From: Holophagales bacterium
Lineage (GTDB): Bacteria; Acidobacteriota; Thermoanaerobaculia; Multivoradales; JAGPDF01
NCBI GenBank assembly: GCA_016699405.1
Contig: CP064972.1
Location: forward strand, 868,001-932,000
DNA length: 64,000 nt
Direction: 5' to 3'
Positions 24,182 through 35,467 of this stretch are shown here, in pieces. Each line of letters begins with the position of its first letter. Positions within the stretch are counted from its first letter, which is position 1. Below the pieces are notes generated by a model. The model had not been told where the DNA came from, searched no databases, and saw only the letters and a program-made list of their open reading frames with translations. A program made the position numbers and the translations under genes.

Positions 24182-24700
24182 CTAGGGGGGAGGTCCCGGT
24201 CTGTGGTGGGTCGTCTGTGGCTCAACCCCTGTGGAATTAGGGGATTTTGGCGAGTTGTTCGTTGAGGGGTGGAGACCCGTAGGGTCTCGAGGTTTGAGGT
24301 GGGATTCCTAAAACTGGAATGCGGGACCTCCCCACGAACCAACTGTGCTGTGCCCATCTCCAACGCAAACCGCGTGCCACCCGTCGCTCAGCCATCCGCC
24401 GCCGCTTCTGGCGGCTCGCCCCGAAGAAGTAAGCGTTTTCCCTTCTTTCACTTACGAACCCCGGCCGGTCGCCTCCCTTACCGAATACCTGTTCGGTCAC
24501 TTTGGCTTACGGCCTCTGCCGACCGTCCCGATCTGGCACGACCACGTCCCCGGGCGATCCACCACACGCTGGCGGGATGCGCCTTTTCCACCCCGTGCTA
24601 TGCTCGCCAGCCCACCTCGGAGGGACACCGCGCGGGCGCCTCCGCTGCCCCGCTCTTTTTTCCACAATCTGTGGAAATGCTGTGGAGTTCGGCTTTGACG
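24182..24700. other. Putative origin of replication region upstream of dnaA
   Basis: A 519-nt non-coding stretch between mutY and dnaA, in the position of oriC in many bacteria. DnaA-box-like sequences (consensus TTATCCACA) are TTTTCCACA at 24658-24666 (8 of 9), TTTTCCACC at 24584-24592 (7 of 9) and TGTGGAAAT at 24670-24678 (7 of 9, reverse). TGTGG cores also occur at 24202, 24216, 24230 and 24681. No perfect box is present. An AT-rich unwinding element is not obvious here. A second group of weak boxes lies at 25982-26203. Confidence 0.55.
24659..24677. promoter_or_regulatory. DnaA-box palindrome at the dnaA start
   Basis: TTTCCACA and TGTGGAAA form a perfect 8-bp inverted repeat with a 3-nt spacer, 23 nt before the dnaA ATG. 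Each arm is a near-match to a DnaA box. DnaA binding here would suit autoregulation or origin function (inference). Confidence 0.6.
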
Positions 24701-25981
24701 ATGATCGAGTCCCCCTGGGAGTTGTTGCGCTCGCGCCTCGCGGAGTTGGTCGACGGCGAGGAGTTCGACACCTGGCTTGCCCCCCTTCAGGCCAGGGTCG
24801 ACGGTTCGAATCTGCTCCTGCTCGCCCCGAATGCGAGATTCCGTCACACCCTCGAGGAGGAATACCTCGACCTCGTCACCCGCACCTGGCGTGAGGCGCA
24901 AGGGGAGACGGCCTCGGTCGCCGTCGAGGTCGAGGAGCGACGCCGGCCTGTCGACTCTCCGGTGCGTCCGGCCCTCAATCCGAAGTACTCCTTCGAGAGC
25001 TTCGTCGTCGGCAGCTCGAATCAGTTCGCCCACGCCGCGGCGCGAGCGGTCGGCGAGAGCCCGGCCCACAGCTACAACCCCCTCTTCCTCTACGGAGGCG
25101 TCGGACTCGGCAAGACCCACCTGCTGCACGCCATTGGTCACCAGATCGCCAAGCGTCACCCCGAGCTCCGCGTCGCGTACCAGACGGCCGAACAGTTCGT
25201 CAACGACCTGATCGCCTCCATCCGCCACAACCGGATGCCCGACTTTCGCGAACGGCAGCGCAGCAGTGACGTGCTCCTGGTCGACGACGTGCAGTTCCTC
25301 GCCGGTAAGGAACGCACCCAGGAAGAGTTCTTCCACACCTTCAACACGCTCTACAGCAGCCAGAAGCAGATCATCCTCTCGTCCGATTCCTCGCCGAGGA
25401 ACATCCCGGCGCTGGAGGAACGGCTACGCTCCCGCTTCGAATGGGGGTTGATTGCCGATATTCAGCCGCCCGACCTCGAAACGAAGGTCGCCATCCTCCG
25501 CCGCAAGGCCGAGCAAGACGGCCTGCCGTTGCCCGACGAGGTCGCTCTTTTCATCGCCAGCCAGGTCAAATCGAACATCCGTGAGCTCGAAGGGTTGCTC
25601 AACCGCGTCCTCGCCTTCTCTTCCCTGACCGGCCGCGCGCTTTCGCTCGAGCTGACCAAAGAGACCCTTCGCGACATCCTCCCCGAAGAAGGTCGGCGAA
25701 CGACGGCCGCCGAGATCATCAAGTTCGTCGCCCGCCATTACGGCCTGAAGGTCAGCGAAATCAAGAGCCGCTCGAACGCCAAACAGTTCGCCTTTCCTCG
25801 GCAGGTGGCGATGTACCTCTGCAAACAGCTGACCGACCTCTCCTACCCGGAGATCGGTCGACAGTTCAACGACAAGCACCACTCGACGGTCATCTACTCG
25901 GTCGAGAAGATCGGTGAGCTTCGCCAGCGGGACGCGGACCTCGACCGCACCATCCACACCTTCATCCAGCACTTCTCCTGA
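24701..25981 (+). CDS. dnaA: Chromosomal replication initiator DnaA
   Basis: 426 residues from ATG at 24701, which begins the standard domain I (MIESPWELLRSRLAELVDGE). Domain II is short. The domain III AAA+ Walker A is LYGGVGLGKTHLLHAIG (about 130-146) and Walker B is VLLVDDVQFL (191-200). Domain IV has the DnaA-box-binding signature FNDKHHSTVIYSVEKI. It begins the dnaA-dnaN-recF-gyrB-gyrA order. A longer frame upstream lacks similarity and crosses the boxes. Confidence 0.98.
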   Translation: MIESPWELLRSRLAELVDGEEFDTWLAPLQARVDGSNLLLLAPNARFRHTLEEEYLDLVTRTWREAQGETASVAVEVEERRRPVDSPVRPALNPKYSFESFVVGSSNQFAHAAARAVGESPAHSYNPLFLYGGVGLGKTHLLHAIGHQIAKRHPELRVAYQTAEQFVNDLIASIRHNRMPDFRERQRSSDVLLVDDVQFLAGKERTQEEFFHTFNTLYSSQKQIILSSDSSPRNIPALEERLRSRFEWGLIADIQPPDLETKVAILRRKAEQDGLPLPDEVALFIASQVKSNIRELEGLLNRVLAFSSLTGRALSLELTKETLRDILPEEGRRTTAAEIIKFVARHYGLKVSEIKSRSNAKQFAFPRQVAMYLCKQLTDLSYPEIGRQFNDKHHSTVIYSVEKIGELRQRDADLDRTIHTFIQHFS

Positions 25982-26203
25982 GGCGGCCGTTGCAGCTGTC
26001 GAAAAGCTGTGGAGCGCTCCCGGCCAAGCGCACGGCCCGCTCGATTTCCACAGCCGCTCCACACCCTCGTTCCACCTTCGGCGGAGGGGCGAAACTGCTG
26101 AATCGACGATTCTTGGCTCGGCTTTCCGCAACGCCGCGGGGAACGGCTGTTAGGGACTGGTCTTTGGGTTATATTTCTCCTTCCTATCGTCGGAGTCGAG
26201 CGA
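25982..26203. other. dnaA-dnaN intergenic region with DnaA-box-like sites
   Basis: 222 non-coding nt with box-like sequences TGTGGAGCG (26008-26016), ATTTCCACA (26044-26052, 7 of 9) and GCTCCACAC (26056-26064). It ends in a T-rich patch (TTGGGTTATATTTCTCC, about 26164-26180) that could be an unwinding element or the dnaN promoter. In some bacteria oriC lies in this gap, so origin function may be split between both sides of dnaA. Confidence 0.45.
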
Positions 26204-27301
26204 ATGGAAATCCGCCTCAAGCGAAATGAGTTTCTGGCCGAGCTCCTGCCGATGCAGGGGATCGTCGAACGTCGGACCACGATCCCGGTCCTTTCGCACC
26301 TCCTCTTGACCGTTTCCGGCGATCGCCTGCACCTGGCCGCCACCGACCTCGACGTGTCCCTGACCTCCTGGGTCACCGGAGAGGTGCTCTCGGAAGGGGC
26401 GATTGCGGTCCAGGCCAAGAAGTTCATCGAGATTGTCCGTTCGGCCCCCGGGGAGGAGATTCGGCTGGCTCGGGAGGACGACCGCTCGCTCGCGATCAAT
26501 GCGGGCACGGCGCGTTTTCGCATCCACGGACTGCCTGCCAGTGACTTTCCGACCCTCACGACGGTCGACCCGCGGGCCGAGGTCGAGCTGCCGCTCGCCC
26601 GTTTTCGCCGGCTGGTCGGCAAGGTCCTTTTTGCCGTCTCCAGCGAGGAGTCGCGATTCCAGCTTTCCGGGGCGCTCTTGCGTCTCAAGCCGGGAGCCGT
26701 CGAGTTGGTCGCCACCGATGGTCACCGCTTGGCGCTCATCGAAGCGCCGGTCGCTGCGTCGAAGGCCGAAGACCAAGTGCTGGTACCCCGAAAGGCCCTG
26801 CAGGAGATCCTCCGCTTCGAGGGAGAGGAGCTCCTGCGCTTCCGCCGTGGCGAGCACCACCTCGTCTTCTCCGCCGGTCGACGCGACCTGACCTGTCGGA
26901 TCCTCGAAGGCAGCTTCCCGGACTACGAGCGGGTCATCGGACGACAGAACGACAAGAAAGTCGTGGTTGATCGCCGTACCCTCTCCGACGCCGTCCGCCG
27001 CGTCGCGCTCATCACCGGCGAACGTGCTCGTGGCGTTCGGCTCGAATTCGCCCCGGGCGAGCTCACCGTCGTCGCCGCCAATCCGGATCTCGGCGAGGCC
27101 AGCGAGACGGTTGCCTGTGAGCTCACCGGCGAGGCGCTGAAGCTCGGGCTCAATCCCGACTACCTCGCCCAGTTCCTCGACGCGATCGAGACGGAGAAGG
27201 TCCTCTTCGAGCTCAAGGACGAGAACAGCCAGTGCCTTGGATCGCCGCTCGGCGGCGAGGACGAGCGCTACCTGTGCGTCATCATGCCGATGCGGATCTA
27301 G
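26204..27301 (+). CDS. dnaN: DNA polymerase III sliding clamp (beta subunit)
   Basis: 365 residues, the usual size for the three-domain ring-forming clamp. Recognisable parts are ERRTTIPVLSHLLL near the N-terminus, LVATDGHRLALIE at about residue 170 and the conserved end YLCVIMPMRI that lines the protein-binding pocket. A GGAG ribosome-binding site lies 8 nt before the ATG. The stop is followed 10 nt later by recF. Confidence 0.98.
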   Translation: MEIRLKRNEFLAELLPMQGIVERRTTIPVLSHLLLTVSGDRLHLAATDLDVSLTSWVTGEVLSEGAIAVQAKKFIEIVRSAPGEEIRLAREDDRSLAINAGTARFRIHGLPASDFPTLTTVDPRAEVELPLARFRRLVGKVLFAVSSEESRFQLSGALLRLKPGAVELVATDGHRLALIEAPVAASKAEDQVLVPRKALQEILRFEGEELLRFRRGEHHLVFSAGRRDLTCRILEGSFPDYERVIGRQNDKKVVVDRRTLSDAVRRVALITGERARGVRLEFAPGELTVVAANPDLGEASETVACELTGEALKLGLNPDYLAQFLDAIETEKVLFELKDENSQCLGSPLGGEDERYLCVIMPMRI

Positions 27302-27311
27302 GCGCGAGAGC

Positions 27312-28379
27312 GTGCTGCAGCGCCTGACGCTTCGCGATTTCCGGAACTTCTCCCAGCTCACGTTCGAACCGGGTCCCGGCGCCCGGTTGTTGCTCGGTCC
27401 CAACGGTGCCGGCAAGACCACGGTCCTCGAAGCGGTCTACCTGCTCGCGACCACCCGCAGCTTTCGCACGGCGCAACTCGGCGACTGTTGTCGGCACGGC
27501 GCCGCCGGCTTCCATCTCGGCGGAGACGCCGGCGACACCGGCCGGGCTCACCTCGAAGTCGGTTGGGCGCGAGGTGGAGCTCGCCATCGCCGCCTCGACG
27601 GCCGGGAGAGCGCCCTTGCCGAGCACCTGGCGGTTCAACCCGTGCTCGCCTGGACGGCGGCGGAGTCAGCGCTCCTCGCCGGCCCGCCGGCAGTTCGCCG
27701 CCGCTTCCTCGACCGCGCCCTCATCGCCTGGCGTCCCGCCTCCTTCGCCACGCTGGCGCGCTACGGAAAGGCCCTCGCGGCCAAGAGGGCGCTTCTCGCC
27801 GCGGGCGAACGCCTGGGCCTCGACGCCTGGAACGAGCTTCTCGCCAGAGAGGGCGCAGCATTGGCCGCCGGGCGAAGCGACCTCGTCGAAGCGCTCCGGC
27901 AGGAGCTGACGCCCCTCATCGCCGAGGCGGGCTTCGCCGATTTCGGCCTGGCTGTGACCTATCGACCGAATCCCGAATCCGCGCTCGAGGGCGAAACGGC
28001 ACTTCATGCGGCACTCGCCGACGCGACCGAGTGCGAGATCCGACGCGGACTTCCCCTTCTCGGACCCCATCGCGACGAGATCGAGATTCGCATGGAGGAG
28101 CACGAGGCGCGACGGGTCGCCTCCGCGGGGGAGCGCAAGGCGCTCGGTCTCTTGCTCCTGGCGGCCCAGGCACGCCTCCTGGCCCGCCGCGGTCGCCGTC
28201 CACTCCTGCTGCTCGACGACGCCGACACGGAGCTCGACGCCGCCCGCCTGGCCGCGGTCTGGCGCCCTCTCGCCGCCTCCGAGCAGATCCTTGCCACCTC
28301 GAACCGACCGGAGGTCTGGGCCAGCCTGGCGCTCTCCGGAAGCTACCGCGTCGAGGCGGGCACGGTGATTGCCGGGTAG
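27312..28379 (+). CDS. recF: DNA replication and repair protein RecF
   Basis: 355 residues from GTG at 27312 (VLQRLTLRDFRNFSQLTFEP). Walker A is LLGPNGAGKTTVLEAVYLLA, and the C-terminal region LLLLDDADTELDAARLAAVW contains Walker B. RecF is an SMC-like ATPase that, with RecO and RecR (encoded at 17894), loads RecA at gaps. It sits in the standard dnaN-recF-gyrB order. Confidence 0.96.
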   Translation: MLQRLTLRDFRNFSQLTFEPGPGARLLLGPNGAGKTTVLEAVYLLATTRSFRTAQLGDCCRHGAAGFHLGGDAGDTGRAHLEVGWARGGARHRRLDGRESALAEHLAVQPVLAWTAAESALLAGPPAVRRRFLDRALIAWRPASFATLARYGKALAAKRALLAAGERLGLDAWNELLAREGAALAAGRSDLVEALRQELTPLIAEAGFADFGLAVTYRPNPESALEGETALHAALADATECEIRRGLPLLGPHRDEIEIRMEEHEARRVASAGERKALGLLLLAAQARLLARRGRRPLLLLDDADTELDAARLAAVWRPLAASEQILATSNRPEVWASLALSGSYRVEAGTVIAG

Positions 28380-28435
28380 GTGTCGAAGCCGCCTGACGAC
28401 GCGGTTGAAGTCGTTTATTTTCAAACCATTAGCGC

Positions 28436-28465
28436 TTGGTCTCCAGGCCGTCTCTCTGATAGGCT
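28436..28465 (+). promoter_or_regulatory. Probable gyrB promoter
   Basis: TTGGTC (28436-28441) and TAGGCT (28460-28465) are 18 nt apart. A GC hairpin, GGGGCA and TGCCCC with a 5-nt loop (28492-28508), lies in the leader before the TTG start at 28533. The surrounding DNA is locally AT-rich. Supercoiling-sensitive control, as in other gyr promoters, is possible but not shown. Confidence 0.55.
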
Positions 28466-28532
28466 CCAACGATTCGAGAACCCCCGATCGTGGGGCAGCT
28501 CTTGCCCCTGGTGCGCGACCCCGAGGTAGCAC

Positions 28533-30989
28533 TTGACCAAGCGTCCTGAAGACTCGATTCCGACCCAGCCGAACGCCAGCTACACCGCCGACGACATCAA
28601 GGTCCTCAAGGGCCTCGAAGCCGTTCGCAAGCGGCCGGGCATGTACATCGGCGACACCGACGACGGCACCGGGCTGCACCACATGGTGTTCGAAGTCGTC
28701 GACAACTCCGTCGACGAAGCCCAGGCCGGCTTCGCCTCCGTCATCGACGTCGTGCTCCACGTCGACAACTCGGTGACCGTCGAAGACGACGGTCGCGGCA
28801 TTCCCGTCGACCTCCACAAGGGCGAAGGGCGCTCGGCGGCTGAAGTCATCATGACCGAGCTGCACTCCGGCGGAAAGTTCGACAACAACGTCTACAAAGT
28901 CTCCGGAGGCCTCCACGGCGTCGGCGTCTCGGTCGTCAACGCGCTATCCGAGCTGCTCGAGCTCGAGATCCGCCGCGAAGGTCAGGTCTGGTTTCAGACC
29001 TTCCGGCGCGGCAAGCCCGACGGCGCGATCCAGGCCATCGGCAAGAGCCGCAAGACCGGCACGAAGGTCCGCTTCGTTCCCGACAGCGAGATCTTCACGC
29101 ACATCGAGTTCAGCTACGACGTGCTCGCCCAGCGGCTGCGCGAGCAGGCGTTCCTCAACCGCGGGATCAAGATCCGCCTGAAGGACGAGCGCACCGACAA
29201 GGAGGCGGAGTTCCTCTACGCCGGCGGCATCGCCTCGTTCGTCGAACACCTCAACCGCAACAAGAACACACTCCATCCAAAACCGATCGATTTCGAGGAC
29301 CGCCGCGTCGAAGCGAGCGTCGAGGAGCGTTGCGAGATCGCGCTCCAGTGGAACGACGGATACGGTGAGCAGATCTACTCGTTCACCAACACGATCAACA
29401 ACCGCGACGGAGGCACCCACCTCGAAGGCTTCAAGGCGGCGCTCACCCGGACGATCAACAGCTACGCCCAAAGCTCCGGCCTCGCCAAGGCGCTCAAGGA
29501 GGTCACCCTCTCGGGCGACGACGTTCGCGAGGGCCTGACCGCCGTCGTCTCGGTGCGGATCCACGACCCGAAGTTCTCCTCCCAGACCAAGGACCGGCTC
29601 GTCTCCTCCGAGGTGAAGGGCTGGGTCCAACAGGCGGTGAGCGATCGCCTTGGGACCTTCTTCGAGGAAAACCCGTCGATCGCCAAGAAGATCGTCGAGA
29701 AGTGCGTCGACGCCGCACGCGCCCGCGAAGCGGCGCGCAAGGCCCGCGAGCTCACTCGCCGCAAGGGCGCGCTCGAAGGCGGCAACCTTCCCGGCAAGCT
29801 CGCCGACTGCTCGGAGCGCAACCCCGAGTTCGCCGAGCTCTTCCTCGTCGAGGGCGACAGCGCGGGTGGTACCGCCAAGCAGGGTCGCGACCGCAAGTTC
29901 CAGGCGATCCTCCCGCTGCGCGGCAAGATCCTCAACGTCGAGAAGGCACGTTTCGACAAGATGCTGGGCTCGGAAGAGATCAAGATCATCATCACCGCGC
30001 TCGGTACCGGCATCGGCAAAGAGGACTTCGACGTCGGCCGCCTGCGCTACCACAAGCTGATCATCATGTGCGACGCCGACGTCGACGGCTCGCACATTCG
30101 CACGCTGATCCTCACCTTCTTCTACCGGCAGATGCGCCAGCTCATCGAGCGCGGCCACCTCTACATCGCCCAGCCGCCGCTCTACAAGGTCGCCGAGGGA
30201 AAGCGCGACAGCTACCTCAAGGACGACCGCGAGTACCGCGGCTTTCTCACCGAGCGCGTGCAGGCCCTCTGGGAGCTCAGCCTCGACGACGGCAAGCCGC
30301 TGCGCAGCGCCAAGCTCGCCAACTTCGTCGAGCGCGTCGAGTCGTTCCGCGAGCACATGGGCAATCTCGTCACCCGCGGCTTCCCGGAAGATGCGTTGCG
30401 GCTGCTCCTCCTGCACGGGATCACCGACAAGAAGTCGCTCGCCGACGCAACCCGCCTCGAAGAGGTGGCGCACCGCCTCGAGGCGTCCGGCTTCCACGGT
30501 GTCGCGGTCGGCCAGGATCCCGAGCACGGGACCGGCACGCTCACCTTCTGGTCGCGCCGCGACGGCGTCGAGCGTGAGGTGCACGTCGACTGGGACCTGC
30601 TGACCTCGGCCGAGTACCGGGCGCTCGCCGCCAACGGTCCCGGTCTCGAAGCGATCGCCGCGAAGCGTTTCACCCTGCGGCGCGTCGACGAAGGGAAGGC
30701 GGCCGGCGAGACCCGCGAGGTCGACACCCTCGACGAGGCGATGGAGACGATGTACGCCGGCGCCAAGAAGGGCCTCTCCATCCAGCGCTACAAGGGCCTC
30801 GGCGAGATGAACGCCGAGCAACTCTGGCAGACCACCATGGACCCGCAGCGCCGCCGCCTGCTGCAGGTCAAGATCGAGGACGACGTCGAGGCTGACGGCA
30901 TCTTCACCATCCTCATGGGCGACCAGGTCGAGCCGCGCCGCCAGTTCATCGAGACCAACGCCCTGAACGTGCGGAACCTGGACGTCTGA
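28533..30989 (+). CDS. gyrB: DNA gyrase subunit B
   Basis: 818 residues; the ATPase subunit of gyrase. The GHKL ATP site includes VVDNSVDEAQAGFA and VEDDGRGIPV; LHGVGVSVVNALSE follows. The Toprim domain has LFLVEGDSAGG and then the metal-binding CDADVDGSHIRTLILTFF. After this comes an insertion of about 160 residues (roughly 560-725) before GLSIQRYKGLGEMNAEQLW, as in proteobacterial long GyrB. The start is TTG at 28533 with GAGG 8 nt before it; a later ATG would cut into conserved sequence. Confidence 0.97.
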   Translation: MTKRPEDSIPTQPNASYTADDIKVLKGLEAVRKRPGMYIGDTDDGTGLHHMVFEVVDNSVDEAQAGFASVIDVVLHVDNSVTVEDDGRGIPVDLHKGEGRSAAEVIMTELHSGGKFDNNVYKVSGGLHGVGVSVVNALSELLELEIRREGQVWFQTFRRGKPDGAIQAIGKSRKTGTKVRFVPDSEIFTHIEFSYDVLAQRLREQAFLNRGIKIRLKDERTDKEAEFLYAGGIASFVEHLNRNKNTLHPKPIDFEDRRVEASVEERCEIALQWNDGYGEQIYSFTNTINNRDGGTHLEGFKAALTRTINSYAQSSGLAKALKEVTLSGDDVREGLTAVVSVRIHDPKFSSQTKDRLVSSEVKGWVQQAVSDRLGTFFEENPSIAKKIVEKCVDAARAREAARKARELTRRKGALEGGNLPGKLADCSERNPEFAELFLVEGDSAGGTAKQGRDRKFQAILPLRGKILNVEKARFDKMLGSEEIKIIITALGTGIGKEDFDVGRLRYHKLIIMCDADVDGSHIRTLILTFFYRQMRQLIERGHLYIAQPPLYKVAEGKRDSYLKDDREYRGFLTERVQALWELSLDDGKPLRSAKLANFVERVESFREHMGNLVTRGFPEDALRLLLLHGITDKKSLADATRLEEVAHRLEASGFHGVAVGQDPEHGTGTLTFWSRRDGVEREVHVDWDLLTSAEYRALAANGPGLEAIAAKRFTLRRVDEGKAAGETREVDTLDEAMETMYAGAKKGLSIQRYKGLGEMNAEQLWQTTMDPQRRRLLQVKIEDDVEADGIFTILMGDQVEPRRQFIETNALNVRNLDV

Positions 30990-31020
30990 TGCCGTTCGCG
31001 GCGGAATCCGAGAGAAGCGA

Positions 31021-33513
<2,493 letters not shown>

Positions 33514-33577
33514 CCGACCGGTTGCCGCGCCGCGAACGAAGATGGCGCATGCCGCGGCGACGGCGGCGCCGATCGCC

Positions 33578-33583
33578 TACAAT
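33578..33583 (+). promoter_or_regulatory. -10 element before the ECF sigma gene
   Basis: TACAAT lies 8 nt before the ATG at 33592, which would give a leaderless or nearly leaderless mRNA. No Shine-Dalgarno is present and no convincing -35 was found. Confidence 0.45.
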
Positions 33584-33591
33584 CGGCGCGC

Positions 33592-34185
33592 ATGCCCGAG
33601 TTGCCGCTGACCGAACTGCTCGCCCAGGCGAGCGCCGGAGAACGCGCGGCCGTCGATCGCGTCTTCGAGATCGTCTACGTCGAGCTTCGTCGCCTGGCGC
33701 GCTGGCAGCGCGGGCGAGCGGGATCCGCGCCGACGCTCTCGACGACGATGCTGGTCCACGAGACCTATCTCAAGCTCGCCGAGAGCGAGCGCCTTTCGGT
33801 TCGCGACCGCGCCCACTTCTTCGCCCTGGCCGCCCGCGCCATGCGGCAGATCCTGCTCGACGCCGCCCGTCGGCGCATGCGCGACAAGCGCGGCGGCGGC
33901 GAGGTGCACGTGCCGATCGAAGTGCTGATCCTCGAAGGTCGAGAGCCGAGCGCACCGATGCGTGCCGCCGAGCTCGTCGCCCTCGACGCGGCGCTCGAAC
34001 GGCTCGCGGCCGCCGACGAGCGCCTGGCCCGGCTGGTCGAGTGGCGCTTCTTCGCCGGCCGGAGCGAGGAGGAGATCGGCGCCTTTCTCGGCATCTCCGA
34101 GCGCACGGTGCGCCGTGATTGGCGGAAGGCACGCGCCTTCCTCTTCCGCGAGCTCGCTGCCGCGGGTTACGCCCCGACCCCCTAG
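33592..34185 (+). CDS. ECF-type RNA polymerase sigma factor
   Basis: 197 residues of the ECF group common in acidobacteria and planctomycetes. Region 2 spans about residues 15-100 (VYVELRRLARWQ, TTMLVHETYLKLAE, AHFFALAARAMRQILLD). Region 4 (about 135-190) has the helix-turn-helix RSEEEIGAFLGISERTVRRD. No transmembrane anti-sigma factor follows. Instead a Ser/Thr kinase gene begins 16 nt downstream, the arrangement in which phosphorylation is thought to control the sigma factor. Confidence 0.92.
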   Translation: MPELPLTELLAQASAGERAAVDRVFEIVYVELRRLARWQRGRAGSAPTLSTTMLVHETYLKLAESERLSVRDRAHFFALAARAMRQILLDAARRRMRDKRGGGEVHVPIEVLILEGREPSAPMRAAELVALDAALERLAAADERLARLVEWRFFAGRSEEEIGAFLGISERTVRRDWRKARAFLFRELAAAGYAPTP

Positions 34186-34201
34186 ACCGAGCGAGCATCG
34201 G

Positions 34202-35416
34202 ATGCCGGGTCCCGAGAGCGGTCGCTGGCGCGAGGTGGAGTGGGCGTTCGATCGCGCGCTCGACCTCGACGGCGAAGCGCGTGCCCTGTTCCTTTCTCGC
34301 CTGCAGGAGGCCGACGCGGCGCTGGCGGCGGAGGTCGTCTCGCTGCTCGAGGCGGACACCCGGGCGGGAGCCTTCCTCGAGAAGCCGCTCGAGGAGTGCC
34401 TCGGCGAGCTCGTCGTCGACGCCGCCGAAGCAGCGGCCGTCCTGCCGCGGACGCCTCCGGAGCCCCCAGCGCCCCCCCTTTCCCGGGTCGGGCCCTACCG
34501 GCTGATCACCTGCCTCGGGCGAGGGGGCATGGGCGAGGTCTGGGAGGCGGAGCACGAGCAGGCCGCTCCGGGAGAGCGGGTGGCTCTCAAGCGGATCCGG
34601 CACGAGCTCGACTCGGCCGAGCTGGTGCGCCGCTTCGTGCGCGAGCGCCAGATCCTCGCCCGCCTCGATCACCCGGCGATCGCCCGCCTCCTCGACGCCG
34701 GGCGCGACACCAGTGGCCGCCCGTACGTCGTCCTGGAGAAGGTCGATGGCCAGCCGATCACCGAGCATGCGCGCCTCCAGCGATTGCCGCTCGACGACCG
34801 CCTCTCGCTGATGGCCACCTGCTGCGAAGCGGTGGCGGCGGCCCACCGCGAGCGGGTGGTCCACCGCGATCTGAAGCCGGCCAACGTCCTGGTCACCCGG
34901 GGCGGAGAGCTCAAGCTCCTCGACTTCGGCATCGCCAAGCCGCTCGACGGCGACGCCGCGTCGCTCACCCGCACCGGTTGGCACTTCGCCACCCTCGACT
35001 ACGCCGCGCCGGAGCAGATCCTCGGGCATCCGCCCGCCCTGACCGTCGATGTCTACGCTCTCGGCGCGCTCCTCTACGAGCTCGTCACCGGACGGCTCCC
35101 GCATCGCCGCACCGCACCGCGCTCGCTCGCCGACCTCGCGGCCAAGCTGGCCGCCGAGCGGGCGGAGGCGCCGTCCCGGGCGGCGTCTCACGCGCCCCCC
35201 GAGGCGCTTCCATGGGACGGTGAGACGCAGCGCGAGCGCTGGACAGCCCGCCTCCGCGGCGGCCTCGACGGGGTCATCCTCCGGGCGCTGTCGCGCGCGC
35301 CCGCCGAGCGCCAACCGTCGGCCGCCGAGCTCGCCGCCGACCTGCGCCGCCTGCTCGCCGCCGAGACGACCGCGACGCCGGAGGGATCGCTCGGGCGCCA
35401 CCGGCTTTCCGGCTAA
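34202..35416 (+). CDS. Cytosolic Ser/Thr protein kinase
   Basis: 404 residues. A helical N-terminal region (about 1-95, EVEWAFDRALDLDGEARALF) typical of this kinase group precedes the kinase domain: GRGGMGEVWEA (106-116), ATP-anchoring Lys130 in RVALKRI, catalytic Asp223 in HRDLKPANVL and DFG from Asp241. Unlike most kinases of the group it stops soon after the kinase domain: there is no transmembrane helix, TPR or WD40 tail. The segment GWHFATLDYAAPEQ marks the activation loop. It is paired with the upstream ECF sigma factor, its likely substrate (inference). Confidence 0.93.
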   Translation: MPGPESGRWREVEWAFDRALDLDGEARALFLSRLQEADAALAAEVVSLLEADTRAGAFLEKPLEECLGELVVDAAEAAAVLPRTPPEPPAPPLSRVGPYRLITCLGRGGMGEVWEAEHEQAAPGERVALKRIRHELDSAELVRRFVRERQILARLDHPAIARLLDAGRDTSGRPYVVLEKVDGQPITEHARLQRLPLDDRLSLMATCCEAVAAAHRERVVHRDLKPANVLVTRGGELKLLDFGIAKPLDGDAASLTRTGWHFATLDYAAPEQILGHPPALTVDVYALGALLYELVTGRLPHRRTAPRSLADLAAKLAAERAEAPSRAASHAPPEALPWDGETQRERWTARLRGGLDGVILRALSRAPAERQPSAAELAADLRRLLAAETTATPEGSLGRHRLSG

Positions 35417-35467
35417 GATCGGCCGGGCGGCGACGCCCGCGACCGCTTCCCACCAGGAGACACCACG

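Noticed and set aside
24269..24700. N-terminal extension of DnaA
   Set aside because: DnaA domain I begins at the ATG at 24701; the upstream codons cross DnaA-box-like sequence and have no similarity.
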